Of a stretch of DNA of 64,000 nucleotides, positions 57,505-64,000 are shown piece after piece. Source of the DNA: Paenibacillus sp. PastM-3 (GTDB lineage: Bacteria; Bacillota; Bacilli; Paenibacillales; Paenibacillaceae). Positions within the stretch are counted from its first letter, which is position 1; every line of letters starts with the position of its first letter. The stretch lies in the NCBI RefSeq assembly GCF_029893965.1, contig NZ_JARXXP010000001.1, positions 186,001-250,000 on the forward strand. The letters are read 5' to 3'. A model generated the notes under the pieces. That model made no database searches and was not told where the DNA came from. It saw only the letters and a list, made by a program, of their open reading frames with translations. Made by a program: the position numbers and the translations under genes.

Positions 57505-58323
57505 ATGAACGATGCACAACAAGAGCAGATACAGGACTTCGGCAGCAAGTTTGATCTGCATCCCGGCATTCCGGAAGGAACGGTGTATTCCTTTAATGCC
57601 GCTGAGATGGCTAATGAAGCGGGAATGAGAGCTTTTGTCGAGTGCTATAGGCCGCTCATCAAAGGAATGGATGACAAGGTGGCCGCCTCTTATTTTGCCG
57701 GTGCCTTCGGTAATGTGGCCCTTGCATTCCAATATGCTCTTTCTGTCTATTCTGCCAGTCCTGATGTCAGTCTGCCCGGCTTGTCTGTGCATCTCGTCCC
57801 GGCCAATGGATATTGGCGTGTAGCCTTCTCTCTGAACGAATGGTCATTCATACCGGCTCCTGCGGACGCCAAGGAGCGGACGGACTGGCGCAATGAACAG
57901 CTGACACAGTTCTACCGGAATACAGCTGCTCCGCTGCTGACTACGTTATCCGGCGTTACCGGGCTTGCCGGGGGAGAGATTTGGGGCCAGCTGCCAACCA
58001 AATTCAATTATTACCTGGAGGTTTTTACCTCCGGAGAGGTTACCGCAGGCCTGCTGGAGACATTGCAGGGAGATTACCGGTATCTGCGCGAAGAAATGCC
58101 GGCGGCAATATTCGGCTTGAAGAGAAATCCGTTTCACGTTCAGGTGCGCAGGATCGAATCGCTGGCTGATCCAGATAAGACCGTGAATATGCGCAACTGC
58201 TGCTGCCTGTATTACCGGACAGAAGGCGGAAGCTATTGCTACACCTGCCCTCGGCTGAAGGAAGAAGAGCGGGCGGCCCGCCGGACCGAATTCCGCAGAA
58301 CTGCCTCTGCAGGTCAGGCTTAG
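57505..58323 (+). CDS. FhuF-like ferric siderophore reductase
   Basis: 272 aa; GAGGAGG 5-6 nt before the ATG. The C-terminal [2Fe-2S] ligand pattern NCCCLYYRTEGG...YCYTCPRL, with two adjacent cysteines then CxxC, is that of FhuF-type reductases that free iron from siderophores in the cytoplasm. The N-terminal 200 residues match the IucA/IucC-C-terminal-like domain of the family (AASYFAGAFGNVALAFQYALS, KFNYYLEVF). It lies 36 bp after the ATPase gene in the same Fur-regulated unit. Confidence 0.85.
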   Translation: MNDAQQEQIQDFGSKFDLHPGIPEGTVYSFNAAEMANEAGMRAFVECYRPLIKGMDDKVAASYFAGAFGNVALAFQYALSVYSASPDVSLPGLSVHLVPANGYWRVAFSLNEWSFIPAPADAKERTDWRNEQLTQFYRNTAAPLLTTLSGVTGLAGGEIWGQLPTKFNYYLEVFTSGEVTAGLLETLQGDYRYLREEMPAAIFGLKRNPFHVQVRRIESLADPDKTVNMRNCCCLYYRTEGGSYCYTCPRLKEEERAARRTEFRRTASAGQA

Positions 58324-58373
58324 ATATATTTCGGCGGATTGCCGCATAAACTGAATACATGCAGCATCAGCAG

Positions 58374-58411
58374 CAGGCTCCCGTCATTGACAAGGGAGCC
58401 TGTTCGTTGTT
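58374..58411 (+). terminator. Terminator of the siderophore unit
   Basis: CAGGCTCCC / GGGAGCCTG with an 11-nt loop, then TTCGTTGTT. Confidence 0.75.
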
Positions 58412-58479
58412 ACAGTTGGGGATGCCATTAATTCAGGCTGATAGCCGGCTCATGTATTGATTGTAAAGGAGCATGAAAC

Positions 58480-59391
58480 ATGAATATAAGCCAAGTTGAA
58501 CAGGATTTGCAGCAGCTTCTTCCGGACGGAACGGTGAGAAGCCGGGAAATGCTGAAAACTTATGTATTTACGCAAATCGGCGGGATCGCCGATATTCTGG
58601 CTGTACCTGCAAGCTATGAGGAAATACAAATTGTGGTTACATACGCCCGTGAGCGTAATATCCCGTTAACCGTGCTGGGGAACGGGTCAAATGTCATTAT
58701 ACGCGACGGCGGCATACGCGGAATCGTGCTGTATACTTCAGTTTTGGATAAGATGACCATTCAGAACGGGCTGCTGGTTGCCCAGTGCGGCGCCAAAATT
58801 ATTGATGCCTCGGCCTATGCGCTGGAGCAGGAGCTGACAGGTCTGGAATTTGCCTGTGGTATTCCCGGAACAGTAGGCGGCGCGCTTTATATGAACGCCG
58901 GTGCCTACGGCGGTGAGGTCAAGGATGTGCTGCACAGCGCCCTTGCCGTTAACAAAGAAGGGCAGCTCGTAACGCTGCAGGGGGAGGAGCTGCAGTTTGG
59001 TTACCGGCACAGCATTTTTGCCGGAGGAGACTATATCGTGCTTGAGGCGCGCTTTGCCCTGCAGCCGGGAGACCCGGCGGCAATCAAAGCGAAGATGGAT
59101 GAGCTGACCTATCTTAGGGAATCCAAGCAGCCGCTCGAATATCCTTCCTGCGGCAGTGTGTTCAAACGGCCGCCGGGCAGGTTCGCCGGGCAGCTGATTC
59201 AGGAAAGCGGTCTGCAGGGCGTACGGATCGGCGGGGCGGAGGTGTCCCGCAAGCATGCCGGATTTATTGTAAATGCGGATAATGCAACGGCTAATGACTA
59301 TATTGGGCTAATCCATCATGTCCGCGCAGCGGTTAAGGATAAATTCGGGGTAGAGCTGGAGACGGAAGTACGAATTATCGGGGAAGACTGA
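58480..59391 (+). CDS. murB: UDP-N-acetylenolpyruvoylglucosamine reductase
   Basis: FAD enzyme that completes UDP-MurNAc in peptidoglycan synthesis. 303 aa, type II MurB. FAD site VLGNGSNVIIRDGGIRGIV and GIPGTVGGALYMNAGAYG, YRHSIF, catalytic Ser in PSCGSVFKRPPGRFAGQLI and the final Glu region VELETEVRIIGE. AAAGGAG precedes the ATG. Monocistronic here, away from the mur/div cluster. Confidence 0.96.
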   Translation: MNISQVEQDLQQLLPDGTVRSREMLKTYVFTQIGGIADILAVPASYEEIQIVVTYARERNIPLTVLGNGSNVIIRDGGIRGIVLYTSVLDKMTIQNGLLVAQCGAKIIDASAYALEQELTGLEFACGIPGTVGGALYMNAGAYGGEVKDVLHSALAVNKEGQLVTLQGEELQFGYRHSIFAGGDYIVLEARFALQPGDPAAIKAKMDELTYLRESKQPLEYPSCGSVFKRPPGRFAGQLIQESGLQGVRIGGAEVSRKHAGFIVNADNATANDYIGLIHHVRAAVKDKFGVELETEVRIIGED

Positions 59392-59392
59392 A

Positions 59393-59438
59393 CAGGAGGC
59401 CGCAGACTAGTTGACTAGTGCTGCGGCCTCCTGTTTTT
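59393..59438 (+). terminator. Terminator of murB
   Basis: CAGGAGGCCGCAG / CTGCGGCCTCCTG, 13-bp perfect stem with an inner ACTAGT repeat, T5. Confidence 0.9.
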
Positions 59439-59485
59439 AATATGGCACCTGTTGTTTAAAGCTTAATGCAATTAACTATCACGGG

Positions 59486-59827
59486 TTAAGCTTCACCTAT
59501 AGTAATGGTGTACCGGGCACGCTCAGTCTGCAGCTCAGCCTTATCTGCTTCCGCTGAATGCACCTGCAGTCCGCTGACCGCCAGTTCATAGTTTGGCTGA
59601 GGCAGGGGGACAAGTTCTCCGTCTCCGTTCAAAGTGTTGCCGGTGCCTCGTAGTATAAGGGCATCGCCCAGATAATCGTCAATCACATCCTCGGAGCTCC
59701 GGTAATCCACGCTTTCGAGGCTGAAATGAACCGTGTCCACATCCTCAAGCTCCTGCTTTTCTATGACAATTGTTTTACCTGCCAATGAGGCTAGCCATTC
59801 TTGAAGCTGCTGTACCGCTTGTTCCAT
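59486..59827 (-). CDS. Hypothetical protein, 113 aa
   Basis: Acidic soluble protein without signal peptide or membrane segment. It starts MEQAVQQLQEWLASLAGKTI, then a predicted beta-rich domain (DTVHFSLESVDYRS, DYLGDALILRGTG, YELAVSGLQVHSAE). GGATGGGAT precedes the ATG. Its isolated, convergent position gives no functional hint. I do not recognise the family. Confidence 0.65.
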   Translation of the reverse strand: MEQAVQQLQEWLASLAGKTIVIEKQELEDVDTVHFSLESVDYRSSEDVIDDYLGDALILRGTGNTLNGDGELVPLPQPNYELAVSGLQVHSAEADKAELQTERARYTITIGEA

Positions 59828-60006
59828 AAGCTGATCCCATCCTTGTATAGGAGATTATATTTTAAGTTACCCCTTTATGTGCAATTGAATCCATCCCTTA
59901 TAATCTGCTCCAGGCAATAGCCGGAATGTTTGCTGCAAGCATTAAAAGTGTACAATAATACTATGCGTGCAGAGCGCAATTCTTCTGACAAAAGAAGGTG
60001 AAGCAG

Positions 60007-60747
60007 ATGTGGAATGCTCTGTTATGGGGAGCGGTATCCGGTTCGGCGGTGCTGATTGGTGCGCTGGCAGCCCTATTTTGGCGTATCCAGACCAAGTGGA
60101 TTGGCTTCATTATGGCGTTCGGGACAGGCGTGCTGATCGGCGCTGCCGCCTATGAGCTGCTGGATGATTCCGCACATGACGGCGGACTGGTTCCGACGAT
60201 CATCGGTTTTATTGCCGGTGCGCTGGTGTTTACAGGGTTTGACTGGTACATTTCACGCAAGGGAGGATCAGGACGGAAGCGTTCGGTCCGGTCAGATAAG
60301 AGCACAAAGCCGCGGAGCGGAAGCGGTCTGGCGATATTTGCCGGAACTGTGCTGGATGCTATTCCTGAGTCCATTATGATCGGGGCAAGTCTGATCTCGG
60401 GAAAAGGGGTAAGCCTCCTGCTGGTGATTGCCATTTTTATCAGCAATATTCCTGAAGGGCTGTCCAGTACAGCCGGACTCAAGCAGGACGGATACAGCAA
60501 AAGCAAAATAATCCTGCTGTGGCTCAGTGTGCTGGTTATATCTACTGTAGCTTCAGGAGCAGGCTATGCGTTTATGGATCATGCGGGCGGGTATACAACA
60601 GCGCTGATTGCCTCTTTTGCCGGAGGAGGAATTATTGCCATGGTGTCTTCCAGTATGATGCCCGAAGCGTATGAAGACAGTGGACCGCTGACCGGTTTGG
60701 CTACCGCGCTAGGAATGCTCTGTTCACTTATTCTGGATTATCTGTAA
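60007..60747 (+). CDS. ZIP family metal transporter
   Basis: 246-aa divalent metal permease with eight membrane segments. Metal-site motifs in TM4 and TM5: LDAIPESIMIG and ISNIPEGLSS (His of the classical HNxPEG replaced by Asp and Ser/Asn positions). A basic loop lies between TM3 and TM4 (residues 85-108). ATG 60007 behind AAGGTGA; a GTG 9 bp earlier is inside that site. Zinc, iron or manganese uptake is possible; direction cannot be judged from sequence. Confidence 0.88.
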   Translation: MWNALLWGAVSGSAVLIGALAALFWRIQTKWIGFIMAFGTGVLIGAAAYELLDDSAHDGGLVPTIIGFIAGALVFTGFDWYISRKGGSGRKRSVRSDKSTKPRSGSGLAIFAGTVLDAIPESIMIGASLISGKGVSLLLVIAIFISNIPEGLSSTAGLKQDGYSKSKIILLWLSVLVISTVASGAGYAFMDHAGGYTTALIASFAGGGIIAMVSSSMMPEAYEDSGPLTGLATALGMLCSLILDYL

Positions 60748-60750
60748 AGC

Positions 60751-60780
60751 TTGCCAGAAGACCGTGAAACATGGTATAGT
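60751..60780 (+). promoter_or_regulatory. Promoter of the que operon
   Basis: TTGCCA - 18 bp - TATAGT, about 25 bp before the first leader hairpin (CTGTGC-GTCT-GCACAG, 60812-60827). Confidence 0.6.
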
Positions 60781-60827
60781 TCAAGGCGCTAATACAAGCA
60801 TAAGAAGAATTCTGTGCGTCTGCACAG

Positions 60828-60862
60828 GAGAGGTTCGCAAACTCCCTCTATAAAAAACTATT
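60828..60862 (+). ncRNA. preQ1-I riboswitch aptamer
   Basis: AGAGG-TTCGCAAACTC-CCTCT followed by ATAAAAAACTA, the signature of the compact preQ1-I H-type pseudoknot. It stands 83 bp before queF, first gene of the preQ1 pathway operon. Downstream, CCGGC-AGACA-GCCGG with flanking TTTCC/GGAAA pairs is followed by AGAGAGGGG and T6, which includes the queF ribosome site. Confidence 0.9.
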
Positions 60863-60945
60863 TAGTAGAGCCAAGTTTTCGAAATCTCGTTCTTCTTTCC
60901 TGTTTCCGGCAGACAGCCGGAGGGAAAAGAGAGGGGTTTTTTGTC

Positions 60946-61446
60946 ATGTCAGAAGGCAGACTGAAAGAGGAAATGCCTGAGGTCACCCTATTGGGCAACC
61001 AGGGAACCAAGTATAATTTCGGATACGATCCAAAAGTGCTGGAAGCGTTCGATAACAAGCATCCCGGCCGCGATTATTTTGTCAAATTCAATTGTCCGGA
61101 GTTCACCAGCCTGTGTCCTGTAACCGGGCAGCCGGATTTCGGCGTGATGTACATCTCGTACATCCCCGATATCAAGATGGTGGAATCCAAGTCGCTTAAG
61201 CTGTACCTGTTCAGCTTCCGCAATCATGGTGATTTTCATGAGGACTGTGTCAACATTATAATGAATGACCTGATCTCCCTGATGAATCCGCGCTATATTG
61301 AAGTGTGGGGTAAATTCACACCGCGCGGCGGCATCTCCATTGATCCTTACTGCAACTGGGGGCGTCCGGGGACCAAGTATGAGGCCATGGCCGAGCACCG
61401 GCTGATGAATCATGACCTGTATCCTGAAAAAGTGGACAACCGGTAG
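60946..61446 (+). CDS. queF: NADPH-dependent 7-cyano-7-deazaguanine reductase
   Basis: Reduces preQ0 to preQ1. 166 aa, the short (YkvM) type. ATG 60946 with GAGGGG upstream inside the leader hairpin region. Active-site Cys and neighbours in [17 protein letters not shown]; the QueF motif [21 protein letters not shown] binds NADPH and substrate. First gene of queF-queC-queD-queE under the preQ1 riboswitch. Confidence 0.96.
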   Translation: MSEGRLKEEMPEVTLLGNQGTKYNFGYDPKVLEAFDNKHPGRDYFVKFNCPEFTSLCPVTGQPDFGVMYISYIPDIKMVESKSLKLYLFSFRNHGDFHEDCVNIIMNDLISLMNPRYIEVWGKFTPRGGISIDPYCNWGRPGTKYEAMAEHRLMNHDLYPEKVDNR

Positions 61447-61477
61447 ACGGAAGGCAATGGGAGGAGAGAGTAAACGT

Positions 61478-62140
61478 ATGAATAAAAAAGCACTCGTCGT
61501 GTTCAGCGGCGGCCAGGACAGCACTACCTGCCTCGTATGGGCGCTCAAGCATTTTGAAGAAGTACAGGTGGTCACTTTTAACTATAATCAGCGCCATGCG
61601 GCCGAGATTGAAGTTGCGAAAGAAATTGCCGCTAATTTCGGCGTGAAGCAGCACATCCTGGATCTGGGACTGCTCAATCAGCTGGCACCCAACGCGCTTA
61701 CCCGTGATGATATTGCCATTGAAGCCGGGGAAGACGGGGAGTTGCCGAGCACATTCGTGGACGGGCGCAACCTGCTGTTCCTGTCGTTTGCAGCAATTAT
61801 GGCGAAGCAGCTGGGCTATGCGAATATCATAACCGGTGTGTGCCAGACTGACTTCAGCGGTTATCCTGACTGCCGGGATGTGTTTGTAAAATCACTGAAT
61901 GTGACGCTTAACCTGTCAATGGATTATGAATTTGTCATTCACACTCCGCTGATGTGGCTCGATAAAAAAGAAACCTGGAAGCTCGCCGATGAGCTTGGCC
62001 AGTTCGATTATGTCCGTGAGCATACCTTGACCTGCTATAACGGCATTATCGGCAGCGGCTGCGGCACCTGTCCGGCCTGTCTGCTGCGCCAGCGCGGGCT
62101 TGAACAGTACGTGGCGGAAAGAAAGCAGGGTGATTTGTAA
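61478..62140 (+). CDS. queC: 7-cyano-7-deazaguanine synthase
   Basis: ATP-dependent conversion of 7-carboxy-7-deazaguanine to preQ0. 220 aa from the ATG at 61478 (GGGAGGAGAG upstream). PP-loop [48 protein letters not shown]; zinc site [13 protein letters not shown]. Its stop overlaps the queD start by one base (TAATG). Confidence 0.96.
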   Translation: MNKKALVVFSGGQDSTTCLVWALKHFEEVQVVTFNYNQRHAAEIEVAKEIAANFGVKQHILDLGLLNQLAPNALTRDDIAIEAGEDGELPSTFVDGRNLLFLSFAAIMAKQLGYANIITGVCQTDFSGYPDCRDVFVKSLNVTLNLSMDYEFVIHTPLMWLDKKETWKLADELGQFDYVREHTLTCYNGIIGSGCGTCPACLLRQRGLEQYVAERKQGDL

Positions 62141-62622
62141 TGCTGGGTGAAGTAACAGTCTGCAAAATTTTCACCTTTGACTCTGCACATCAGCTGGTCG
62201 GCCACAAAGGCAAATGCAGCAATCTGCACGGGCATACGTACAAGCTGGAGGTTATGCTCAAAGGCAAGCCCCTGGCAGAGGCCGGGCATTCGGATGAGGG
62301 CTTCGTCATTGATTTCAGCGATATAAAAGCGACCGTACAGCAGCAGCTGGTGGACCTGCTGGATCACGCTTTTCTGGCCATGGGCAATGAGCCTGTACTG
62401 GAGACGTTGAACCAGACCGGCTCCAAGGTGGCGCTGCTCGGCTTCCGTACAACAGTAGAAAACATGTCTGCATATATTGCCCATCGGCTGAAGCTGGCAG
62501 ACCTGCCATTGTATTCTGTTAAGCTGTGGGAGACACCGACCTCCTGGGCGGAAGTGCTGGCTGCAGATATTCCGGAAGACGGGCCTGCCTACCGGATGCA
62601 CGGAGGCTGTGACTGTGAGTAA
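62140..62622 (+). CDS. queD: 6-carboxy-5,6,7,8-tetrahydropterin synthase
   Basis: Makes the pterin intermediate of queuosine from dihydroneopterin triphosphate. 160 aa, 6-pyruvoyl-tetrahydropterin synthase fold. Zinc ligands and active-site Cys in FDSAHQLVGHKGKCSNLHGHTYK, then FVIDFSDIKA, LDHAFL and the late Glu in KLWETPTSWAEV. Overlaps queE by 8 bp. Confidence 0.95.
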   Translation: MLGEVTVCKIFTFDSAHQLVGHKGKCSNLHGHTYKLEVMLKGKPLAEAGHSDEGFVIDFSDIKATVQQQLVDLLDHAFLAMGNEPVLETLNQTGSKVALLGFRTTVENMSAYIAHRLKLADLPLYSVKLWETPTSWAEVLAADIPEDGPAYRMHGGCDCE

Positions 62623-63337
62623 AATTCCGGTAATTGAAATTTTCGGCCCTACGATTCAGGGTGAAGGCGCCGTTATTGGCGTAAAGACGATGTTCGTGCG
62701 CACTTACGGCTGTGATTACCGCTGCAGCTGGTGCGATTCGGCCTTCACCTGGGACGGCTCTGCCAAGGATATCGTGCGGATGCTGGAGCCGGAGGAGATT
62801 ATGAATGAGCTGCTTGCCCTGGCCGGCAGCAATTTCGACTCCGTGACCATCTCAGGAGGCAATCCGGCACTGCTCGGTGACAGCATGGGGCAATTTGTTG
62901 ATCTATTGCATGAGCGCGGCATCCAGGCAGCAATCGAAACCCAGGGGAGCCGCTGGCAGGACTGGTTCTATGAGATTGACGCGCTGACGATCAGTCCCAA
63001 ACCGCCAAGCTCAGGCATGAACACGGACTGGGCGATGCTGGACAGTATTCTCGAGAAGCTGAAAGTGCTTGGCAAAGGAACACACAGCCTGAAGGTAGTG
63101 GTATTCAATGAGGAAGACTACGCCTATGCCAAAACGGTACATCAGCGTTACCCGGGAGTACAGCTGTTCTTGCAGCCTGGTAACGATGATGTGACGGAGC
63201 CGGGAGATATATCGGCCCGCCTGCTTGGATGCCTGGAATGGCTGTTCAATCTGGTTATTGCCGATCCGGCCATGAACCGGGTAAGAGTGCTGCCGCAGCT
63301 GCACGCGCTAATCTGGCACAATAAACGGGGAAAATAG
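62615..63337 (+). CDS. queE: 7-carboxy-7-deazaguanine synthase
   Basis: Radical SAM enzyme that closes the deazaguanine ring. GTG start at 62615, 8 nt after GGAGG; a GTG at 62609 is too close. 240 aa. FGPTIQGEGAVIGVKTMFVR, cluster motif CDYRCSWCDSAF (CxxxCxxC), then VTISGGNPAL and TQGSRWQDWF. Last gene of the operon, followed by a terminator; queG and tgt are not here. Confidence 0.95.
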   Translation: MSKIPVIEIFGPTIQGEGAVIGVKTMFVRTYGCDYRCSWCDSAFTWDGSAKDIVRMLEPEEIMNELLALAGSNFDSVTISGGNPALLGDSMGQFVDLLHERGIQAAIETQGSRWQDWFYEIDALTISPKPPSSGMNTDWAMLDSILEKLKVLGKGTHSLKVVVFNEEDYAYAKTVHQRYPGVQLFLQPGNDDVTEPGDISARLLGCLEWLFNLVIADPAMNRVRVLPQLHALIWHNKRGK

Positions 63338-63351
63338 CTGGCACTGTTTTA

Positions 63352-63397
63352 AGAGGCAACTGTGATTATCTGATGATAATTGGAGTTGCCTCTTTTT
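63352..63397 (+). terminator. Terminator of the que operon
   Basis: AGAGGCAACT / AGTTGCCTCT with a 22-nt loop and T5. Confidence 0.85.
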
Positions 63398-63553
63398 GCT
63401 GATCTTTTACACTATAATAAATGCTAAGATAATAGTGGGTTTAATAGCAGAACTTGTTATAGAATAGATTTGAATATGGGAGAAATAGGATGGAGTTCGA
63501 AGGGCCGCCATTGACCGGAATCAGAATTATTTTATACAGGGAGGATTTTAGAG

Positions 63554-64000
63554 ATGACTAAGGCACTGCTGATTATTGATGTACAGGAAGCCATGTTTTC
63601 TTATCCGGGAATGAGTCTGTTTGACGGGGAACAGGTGATGGACCGGATTGTTTCCCTACTGGACAAAGCCCGTTCGGCTGGTGCTCCTGTTGTGTATATC
63701 CAGCATACAGAGGATGAGGAATATACCCGGGGGCTGCCAACCTGGGAGATCAGCAGCCGGATTACGCCGCGTGAAGGGGAAACGGTTGTAGAGAAGCCGA
63801 CCTGGGATGCGTTTCACCGTACCGGACTGCATGAGGAGCTTCAGCGACAGGGCATTACAGAGCTGGTTATCTGCGGGATGCAGACGGAATTCTGTCTCGA
63901 TACCACCTGCCGGCGTGCTTACAGCATGGGCTACCGGAGTATTCTGGTACAGGATGCGCACAGTACCTTCGATAACGGAAATCTCACCGGGGAGGAAATC
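63554..64000 (+). CDS. Isochorismatase-family cysteine hydrolase, 3' end cut off
   Basis: Starts at the ATG at 63554 (GGGAGGATTTTAGAG upstream) and runs off the window after 149 codons. Catalytic triad: Asp in ALLIIDVQEAMF, Lys in VVEKPTWDAFH and Cys in VICGMQTEFCLDTTCRRA. The cis-peptide before the Cys region is typical of the family. Members hydrolyse amides such as nicotinamide, N-carbamoyl compounds or isochorismate; the substrate here is not clear. Only the C-terminal 30-40 residues are missing. Confidence 0.9.
   Translation, partial: MTKALLIIDVQEAMFSYPGMSLFDGEQVMDRIVSLLDKARSAGAPVVYIQHTEDEEYTRGLPTWEISSRITPREGETVVEKPTWDAFHRTGLHEELQRQGITELVICGMQTEFCLDTTCRRAYSMGYRSILVQDAHSTFDNGNLTGEEI

Noticed and set aside
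1..64000. CRISPR arrays, rRNA, tRNA and insertion sequences
   Set aside because: No regularly spaced repeat series, no cloverleaf or rRNA-like sequence and no transposase motif was seen on reading either strand.

Overview
The window looks like chromosomal DNA of a Paenibacillus-type, spore-forming member of the Bacillota. Evidence: mid-range base composition; strong AGGAGG-type ribosome binding sites with frequent GTG and TTG starts; a cwlJ-gerQ spore pair behind a sporulation-type promoter; a WalR box before a 3D-domain wall protein; an ECF (sigma-W type) promoter before pspA; a c-di-AMP riboswitch before kimA; and a preQ1 riboswitch before the queuosine genes. No rRNA, tRNA, CRISPR array, transposase or phage structural gene was seen. 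Both ends cut a gene: an amino-acid binding lipoprotein on the left and an isochorismatase-family hydrolase on the right.

Layout. 0-2.4 kb: amino-acid ABC importer. 2.4-6.1 kb: ppx and ppk, convergent and overlapping. 6.3-8.0 kb: a LysM/3D wall protein and a polysaccharide deacetylase, convergent on one terminator. 8.2-11.3 kb: an old yellow enzyme, pyrK-pyrD and an LpdD-like protein. 11.4-13.2 kb: pspA, DUF350 and DUF4178 genes. 13.3-15.3 kb: moeA-mobB. 15.3-19.85 kb: cupin, pentapeptide protein, xerS, acetyltransferase and AbrB-family membrane protein, bounded by a 28-bp direct repeat. 20-22.2 kb: divergent Gfo/Idh oxidoreductase and WYL regulator. 22.4-25.5 kb: divergent MFS transporter and SgrR-like regulator. 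25.6-33.1 kb: mostly single genes (aldo-keto reductase, CDF transporter, histidine phosphatase, XRE/membrane pair, aminotransferase, DUF4184, PQQ-like lipoprotein). 33.3-38 kb: a repeat-rich small protein, hisC, esterase, lipoprotein and exporter. 38.2-40 kb: LysR regulator overlapping a second tyrosine recombinase. 40.3-46.4 kb: GH113-like hydrolase, ldh, APC permease, Asp-box propeller lipoprotein, PPOX protein and a tiny Cys-rich protein. 46.6-50.8 kb: DUF2500, SDR, cwlJ-gerQ, CorC-type transporter. 50.9-56.5 kb: MHYT histidine kinase, bdbD-bdbC, kimA. 56.6-63.3 kb: siderophore ATPase and FhuF-like reductase, murB, ZIP transporter, queF-C-D-E.

The most noteworthy non-coding signals are: (1) four intergenic 30-bp palindromes with one architecture, TAGTTAACATA-N8-TATGTTAACTA; (2) the 28-bp direct repeat bracketing the xerS block, whose left copy sits on the mobB stop codon; (3) two perfect TGTGA-N6-TCACA (Fnr/Crp-type) boxes, one before pyrK-pyrD and one at class II spacing before the Cys-rich protein; (4) hairpins that bury the ribosome binding site of pyrK and of the CorC-type gene; and (5) a promoter-hairpin-terminator unit without an open reading frame between the GH113-like gene and ldh. 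Family names come from recognising motifs and overall sequence by eye. No database search was possible.
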